This document shows positions 57,851-64,000 of a stretch of 64,000 nucleotides of DNA, piece after piece. The notes under the pieces are model-generated. The model did no database searches. It saw nothing but the letters and a program-made list of their open reading frames with translations, and had not been told where the DNA came from. This DNA is from Gnetum montanum (taxonomy: Eukaryota > Streptophyta > Gnetopsida > Gnetales > Gnetaceae): contig MNCI01035156.1 in NCBI GenBank assembly GCA_015680685.1, positions 760,924 to 824,923 on the forward strand, given 5' to 3'. A program made the position numbers and the translations under genes. Position 1 is the stretch's first letter. Every line of letters starts with the position of its first letter.

Positions 57851-59988
57851 TTGATTGAAACTCCTTCTAGTTGCTAAAATTTTTAAATTCCCTCTTCTAA
57901 TCTTAAAGACTAGTAAACTAGATAGAAGAGATGACCTTCTAGTTCTTTCAGTTTTAACTCCGCTACTTCTCCCTAATTCAAAAATTCTTTTCTACTCTTT
58001 CTCTAATACATGATCAGACTTATAATCAAAGTACTTTTTAGGACTTCTAAATTCTTCAAACTTATCAAGTTGTCCTTTCATGGACAATGTAGTAGCTAAA
58101 TTTGTTGCCCTCCTTCTATTGCTGGAAAAAATATTAGTGACTACTTTGGAGCAACGATGTTTCTATATTTTTTTCCTAGTGACAAGAAACTAATTATGGA
58201 AAAATTCTACTTCACATCAATTTTGTCTCCTACTTGTGATGATATCACAAGGATGAGGGTTCTTTGAAAACTTGGGTTTAGGTGTTTATTGGTCTCTGAA
58301 ACTATCAAGGCCCAGATACCTTTGAATAAACTTAGTCGTTATAGAGAAACTATGTGTTTTGGATGGACAAAAGCTCTAAATTTCACAATATTGTGTTTCA
58401 AGAGTTGAACAACTACTCAAACTTTTACAAAAGGATCCAACCATCTTTACTCTATCCTTTAATTAAACAAAATTTCCTACTATATTAAAGCTACTTAGTC
58501 TATGTAGTCTAGATTATATGCTACCTCTACAATATAACTTTTCATTTAATGCTTAAGTTCAATTTGACAAAATATTTTACCAATATTCCTTAGAGAGAGA
58601 ATTTTATAATAAAAATTGGAAATAGAGCAAGATTCAATGGATTCATAGAAATAAAGTAGTATTAAAAATTTTAAATAAGCTACTATTGATCAGAGTGCAC
58701 ACTTTTAGAAAGCAATTATTGAAATTAGTCAAGAATACCAAAAAATGATAAATCCTTAGCTATTCAAGTGATTTAAATAATTCTAACAGGATGCAAGATG
58801 CAATACTATCTTAAACACTAGGTAAGTAATTATGATAAACCAAGAAAATAAGAAAAAACTCATAGGATAAAAGTAAATTAGTTGAATCATTGTATGAAAT
58901 TAGAATACCATTGTAGAGGAAATCACTCCTAGCTTATCCAATCTATCTTTAACAAATATGCTCTAGGTTTTATATAGTAATATTTGATAATTATAATCAT
59001 TACAGAAATTAAAAGTTATGGTTGTCCCACATTTTGTTCATATAATTGTAGGGAATTGGGTAATTGTTCTATTAATAAATCCTTCTCATCCTTTGAATCT
59101 GAAGCTTCTCAACTAATAAATGTTACATTTTAAAAGAGCCTTAACAACATGATCTATTATATCTCATTTGATGTCATTGAGTTTCTTTAAGATTTCCTCA
59201 ATGAATATTTCTCCCAAAACTAATTTAGTTAGGGCATTTTTTATTTTCATTGAAATTGTTCCAACATAGGTTTAAAATTTAATTTGAGTTTGTATTTAGT
59301 GATCTTAACCATGATAGTAGTAATTTCCATCAACATATCGAATGACCTTGTTTGTGCTAGAGTAACAACTTTCTATTAGCTCTTAGTTAAATCAATAATT
59401 CCTACACCTCTCTATTACATTTGCACAAATATAGCTTATTTTCATCATGGTGGCTCTATGCTTTAATGATAGCTCCACGCTACTCTATCTTGGTTTTAGG
59501 CTTTATTCATTGATGTATCTTCTTTTCTCATATAGCCTTAGTACTAATGTTAGCTCATAGAACCAGTTTTAATCTTGCTTGTAGAGACAAGTTTTGGTTC
59601 TAGGAATTGTTGACATGGTAGAGTGTTTCTTGGCCCTTTTTTGTAGCTTCTTTATTATATCCTTTCTATGCTTTTTGAACTTATTAAGCTACATTAAAAA
59701 TTTGATTCATGTGTGCATAAAATATAACCCTTTGTGAATTTGTAATAAGCTCTAACATGGCTTTTAGAACTACTTTTAGAGCTTATTCATAGAACCTTTT
59801 TTAGCTCTATGAAAATTCGCTATAAAGAAGCTGATATGGTAGAGTAACTTTATAGATTTTGCAGGTTCCTTGATGATGATGTGGAAGAACGGTCATAGAG
59901 CTTCTTTGTAGAACCAAATTTTGGTTTCTTTGTAGAAACATCTTTTGACTCTACGAACTAGTACCATAAAAAAAGCTGACATGGTGAT
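57851..59988 (-). other. Element E 5' untranslated region
   Basis: No gene is seen. The leftmost part of the 5' LTR is at 59989; the adjoining 59460-59985 is made of degenerate units like the minisatellite (GAACC..TTTTAGCTCTATGAA, GCTGACATGG). A primer-binding site could not be identified. Confidence 0.45.
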
Positions 59989-61301
59989 GCTAACATGGCT
60001 CATAAGATGGAAAGATGAGGTTACTGTAAAATTTATTTTTAGTTCTACAACCTCATTCTACAAAGGAGTTGACATGGGAAGGTTGATCCATAGAGTGGAT
60101 GTGGTTTGTAGAAATATTTCATAGAGCCAATTTTTGATTCTGTGAACCCACTCTACTTGAAGGCTAACATGGTAGAGTTCTTTGGCATTTTATTTGTAGA
60201 GCTGAATTTTGGTTATACATTAGAGAACTGACCCAATGCTCAATCATTGAATAGAAATTTGATTCTATGAATGGGCTGACATGGAAAAATAGATTAGATG
60301 TCAATTTGGTTCTATGAAGCAGCTCTATAAATCATTGACCTATTAAAGTAGAATCACAAAGCTAAGATTTCTTGTAGAACCATTTCATAAAGTTGCTTAT
60401 AGATTTTATGAATCCATTCTATGTAAATTCCAACATGAAAGAGCTTATTGTGAGCTTTTCGTAGGGTTGAGTTCCAAGCCTATAAATCAGTTCTACGGCT
60501 AATGTGGAAGGACCAAGTCATGCAACTAGATTTAAGCTCTTTGAGTGATGCCTTTTTTAGATGTGGATGTGGTAAGGTCAATTTTTGCATTAGCTCATAG
60601 AACCATTTCATACAACCATTTTTAGCTCTATGAACTTCCTTTATGAGCTGACATGACAAATGCACTTAATTAATCCCTTCTTAGATTTGTATTGAGCCCT
60701 TTCTTCGAGCATGAGGGTTTCAAATTTTTGTTCTAATGTTGGTCCTTTCTTGAGATGAAATCAATTCCTAAACTCTATGTATTAATTTTTAGAAACTTGA
60801 ACAAAAAAAATCATTTGCTTAAGCCATGAAAAATTCATATAGGCTCTATCCTTGGTAGCTAATTCAATCCTATGCATGATGCTGAATTTAAATAGAAATC
60901 CTAACTTACAAGCTAGCTCTGATTAGGGCTTTATTTTATGTGATAAATATTACTATATGCGCAAGTAAATCAAATCTTAAAGATCATGAGATGTGACATA
61001 GAGAAATGAACTTGATAATTCAAGTCTAGTACTATTCCATGATCTCTGCTATGCTGAAAAAACTAGAAAGTATTTTTGCACTTGATTTTAATTCTCACTT
61101 TTGATCTTTAGTCTCAAACCTTCATTCATACTAGAGCTCTCATCATAAAATCATGATAAGGCCTTGAGCCTTTCATTTCCTTAACTAAAATCCTTGAAGT
61201 ATTCTAAGATATAGAGTTCCCTTATTATATAAAGCTATATTTGACTCAAGAACTATTAAAAATTCATATAATTTATCTCAACTAGCTTAAGCTTTGCTCC
61301 A
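59989..61301 (-). mobile_element. Element E 5' LTR
   Basis: On the minus strand it starts TGGAGCAAAGCTTAAGC at 61301 and aligns with the 3' LTR to about 59989, where the plus-strand text TGCTAACATGGCTCATAAG corresponds to TGTTGTCGTGGCTTGTAGG at 50676. It contains CAATTCCTAAACTCTATGTATTAA-like and GGTAGCTAATT segments shared by both. The inner boundary could lie further left, since similar repeats continue. Confidence 0.7.
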
Positions 61302-62579
61302 TTAATGGCTAAAATATGACAATAGTTGGCTAGGGATTAGGTAAGGTTGCATTCTTTTTCATTCTCTCTCATCAACTATTAATTATCAGTTATTCATCTC
61401 TTTTATTTAATTCCTTTTCATGGTTATGTATGGTAGGAGGTTGATTAAACAACATAGTGGATGAGATCTAGTGATCCAAGAGGATAGACTCATGTTTGAT
61501 GCTAATGTCTCACTAGTTGCTAAGAATCCACAAGTGTCTTATCAATAGGTTTTACAAGGGTAATGAAGGCAAGTGCCTACTTTGAGGATAACTCACTTGT
61601 AAATACTTAGTGGGTAAGAATCATATGTAACTCAACCAAAGCTTATCTCCTAGTGATGGTAAGGGTTGCATTACATACAACACTTGATTGGTCTTCCACT
61701 TGTCTAAGTATCGACTCTTTATGATTCAAGGTTTGACCATGCTATACTCTATTAATTCACCTCAATTGTGCCTATATTTTATTATTCTTGGTGCTATAAT
61801 CAATCTCTTATTATTTTAACCCTTCTTTTCTAGCACTAGGTTTATGGGATTATACAAATTGACCAATTGACTCCTTCTCCATAATCCATGATGTCATCTA
61901 AGGTAAGTTTGTAATGCTTTTCTTATTCTTTTCCTCATACACCTTGTGAGGTAAATCCTGGTTGATTTTGGCATGATGTAGGCCTTGAAAAGTGGTCTAA
62001 TGGTATTCAAAGATAAGTTGAAGGCTTAGGGGATAGAGTTAGATAATTTTTCCTAATTGGAAAGGTGCATTGATTCACCCTTGCACCTCCTTATCCAAAA
62101 TTGAAAACACTATATATTCTTGGGTGGGGAAGGAATGGTGGATCAAAAAAAAGAAAAAATCTACCAAAATTTTCATCTGGCAAGAGGATTGGTAAAAATT
62201 TTTCATGCAATCTTCTTGGGCCTTCCTGTCCTTAGTGTTCTACTAGAAGTTCAAGCTTGGTGTCTTGTAACTTAGTCATGGGGGAGAGACACCACTTTAG
62301 GTATGCATTTAATATTTTTAGTAGTTATTTAAACATTTCTACATCATCCATCCTTACTCACACACATGTTATTTCAATATTTGTGATGATGTTTTTCAAC
62401 TATTTCCCAAGGGTTGTATTTATCATTGTTCTCATGCATAATTTTTGCAATGGTAGTATGATGCCTAGTGGAAAATCACTTGATTTTTAATAGATTTCAT
62501 AGCTAATCATGTTGGGGTGATTATGATCCAACTCCATAGACTAAGGTAGAATGAGGTTAAATAATCTTAGGCTTCTATT
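61302..62579. other. Unassigned DNA right of element E
   Basis: No gene, repeat copy or D2 continuation is recognised. Short frames such as 62257-62490 have no motif. Confidence 0.35.
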
Positions 62580-63480
62580 TGTAGACCTTTGTGAGAACTA
62601 CTGATTCTTGAGAAGGAATAAGAGGAAGAACTTTGATTTTCCAATCCAGAGCTCATAGTTCTACTTTAGATAGGTTCCCACCAAAAAGTAGATTAGGAGA
62701 TAGGTAGTCACTTTATTGATCCTTAGGTTGAGCACATACGCAGTAATAGGTAATCAAACAAGCTCTAGAGAAGGCAATAGAAGATGAGGAAGAGGATACA
62801 AATGACATTGAAGAGGTTATGGGTGCACATGATGTTTGTCAATGATTCATTCATGAAGAGAAATACTATCATTAGTTCCTTGAGCTTGGTTCTCCTAAGC
62901 CTAAGAAGTCATTGCAATGGATGGGCTTCTATAACTACATCACCAAGTCCTTCACATGTTAATGATACAAGGTAGAGGAATTCTACCAAAACCTCATTGT
63001 TGATGGTGCCATGACATTTGTTAATGGAGTTCCCATGCCTATTTCTACATGGGCAATTTCATAGTCTATAGGATTCACAAATAAATTAGCAAATAATTAG
63101 TGGCCACATATCCAAAAGACTAAGCCCAAGATTAGGTCAACGATGATGCTAAATTTCTTTAACATGGATAAAGCTAAGGTGAAGATGTTAAAACTTTTCC
63201 TACTCCAAAATGCTATGTGCAAAATCATCATGCGTAACTTTGTGTCCCACAAATATTTATTGAGTATCTCTACTCCGGAGATTAATATTATGGCTATGAT
63301 GAGGGGGAACTGTGCCATCAACATCCCATATTTTCTCTATGAAGATGTGACTAGAGACAAGAGAGAGGTTTATGCCTTTCCAAGATTAATCCAAATACTT
63401 TGAAAAATGGCAAGCATAATCAATCATGTGAGAAGACATCCCACAATAGTAGGTATGGAAGATTAAAAAAAATGTAATGG
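62580..63480 (+). pseudogene. Third transposon-domain ORF relic
   Basis: The text follows the same domain plan as the pol-less copies 1 and 2: VEEFYQNLIVDGAMTFVNGV and PMPISTWAIS (N-terminal half), then from 63143 an open frame MMLNFFNMDKAKVKMLKLFL, KIIMRNFVSHKYLLSISTPE, NIMAMMRGNCAINIPYFLYE, DKREVYAFPRLIQIL. This order (FY.NL..DG, then NF...H, TP or TV, an IN.PY helix, FPRLI) is that of the Putative plant transposon protein family. Stops occur in the first half. It differs in sequence from copies 1 and 2, so it is another family. No LTR was found beside it. Confidence 0.6.
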
Positions 63481-64000
63481 TGGTTACTTCATGACCATGC
63501 TTGATGAAGTATCTAGTCATAATTTATATTTCAGTTGTAAGCTATGGATCTGGAACAATGTTTTGTACACCTTATGTTTGTAGTCTAGCATGCTTAGTTG
63601 AGTTTATTGGTCTTTGATGACGTATCCTTGCCTATTTTTTCATTCTTGATTCCAAGTACTTTACAATGATTCTAGATTCATTGGAATGTCTCAAGGCTAT
63701 TTTAGCATGTGCCTTTGAGTTCTAGCTTGTTTTGATAGGAAAGTGGTCGATTTTGGCTGATGGGGAGGGTGCACTAACTACTTTGTGCTAATGCACCTCT
63801 TGCATTAGTGTAGGAGCATAAATGCATCTCCTACCTAGCCCTACTTAATCCTCCTTACTAGCAATATGACCTGGGTTGGTTGATATGGCATTGACGAGCC
63901 TTTGTTGGCACCTAGGAACTAACAAACCCTTTCTATTATCACATGTAAACTACAAGTACCTTAGGAGAGTTCTCACATAATAATAAGTTTTACTTAGTCA
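63481..64000. other. Unassigned right edge
   Basis: No gene or repeat is recognised. GGTGCACTAACTACTTTGTGC and the following GCACCTCTTGCATTAGTGTAGG at about 63766-63812 are of mixed composition but not a known element. Confidence 0.3.

Larger units (their letters stand above)
50676..61301 (-). mobile_element. Element E: near-complete Ty3/gypsy retrotransposon
   Basis: Minus-strand element of about 10.6 kb with LTRs at both ends and the internal order gag, protease, extra RNase H, RT, RNase H, integrase. The element text ends at 61301 in ..TTTGCTCCA and starts at about 50676 with TGTTGTCG. A possible TAATG target duplication (50669-50673 and about 61303-61307) is offset by one or two bases from TG..CA, so it is uncertain. 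It lies inside relic D2. All frames carry a few stops, so it is inactive, but it is the most complete element in the window. Confidence 0.8.

Overview
The window reads as nuclear DNA from a seed plant with a large, repeat-swollen genome. It is AT-rich and strongly CpG-depleted in most places. Nearly all coding capacity is decayed Ty3/gypsy LTR retrotransposons, and the only host-type gene I can recognise is a broken plant DUF247 gene. A gymnosperm-like genome is plausible from the old, heavily mutated OTA-type (Athila/Tat-like) gypsy elements, but nothing fixes the species. I see no prokaryotic, organellar or CRISPR features, and no recognisable tRNA or rRNA.

Layout. 1-517: CpG-rich minus-strand LTR fragment. 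518-3125: unassigned, with small repeats. 3126-5634: LTR A1 and a decayed gag. 5635-22978: Tat-like material flanked by a direct repeat, holding gag, protease, a tandem array, an antisense gene relic, U3-like sequence, RT-RNaseH-second RNaseH-integrase, two more arrays, a polypurine tract and an LTR. 22992-26755: Athila-like pol relic D1, then untranslated/LTR-like DNA to about 28731. 28732-33088: relic of an element without pol (transposon-domain plus coiled-coil ORF), split by a solo LTR with target duplication and ending in LTR A2, which is cut by a LINE relic (33089-34620). 34621-39447: AT-rich DNA with a roughly 0.9-kb tandem duplication. 39448-40105 (minus): truncated, frameshifted DUF247 gene whose 5' end and upstream DNA are duplicated at 40829-41475. 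42400-46287: second copy of the pol-less element with LTR A3. 47530-50667: second Athila-like relic D2. 50676-61301: nearly full-length minus-strand gypsy element E with both LTRs. 62580-63480: a third transposon-domain ORF relic.

No gene set here works together as a living pathway. The elements are nested: E interrupts D2, the LINE interrupts LTR A2, the solo LTR interrupts the pol-less element, and Tat-like material abuts D1. Several reading frames have lost catalytic residues (DSG to DSR or DSS, YxDD to YLYD or FMNG, integrase Asp to Asn, integrase Glu to a stop). Many in-frame stops are TAG or TAA where the family normally has Gln, as expected from C-to-T decay of methylated DNA. The points most worth following are the second RNase H lying between protease and RT in element E, the pol-less family with its own ORF and shared LTR, the antisense ORF of the Tat-like element, and the CpG palindrome that is intact in one LTR and deaminated in another.
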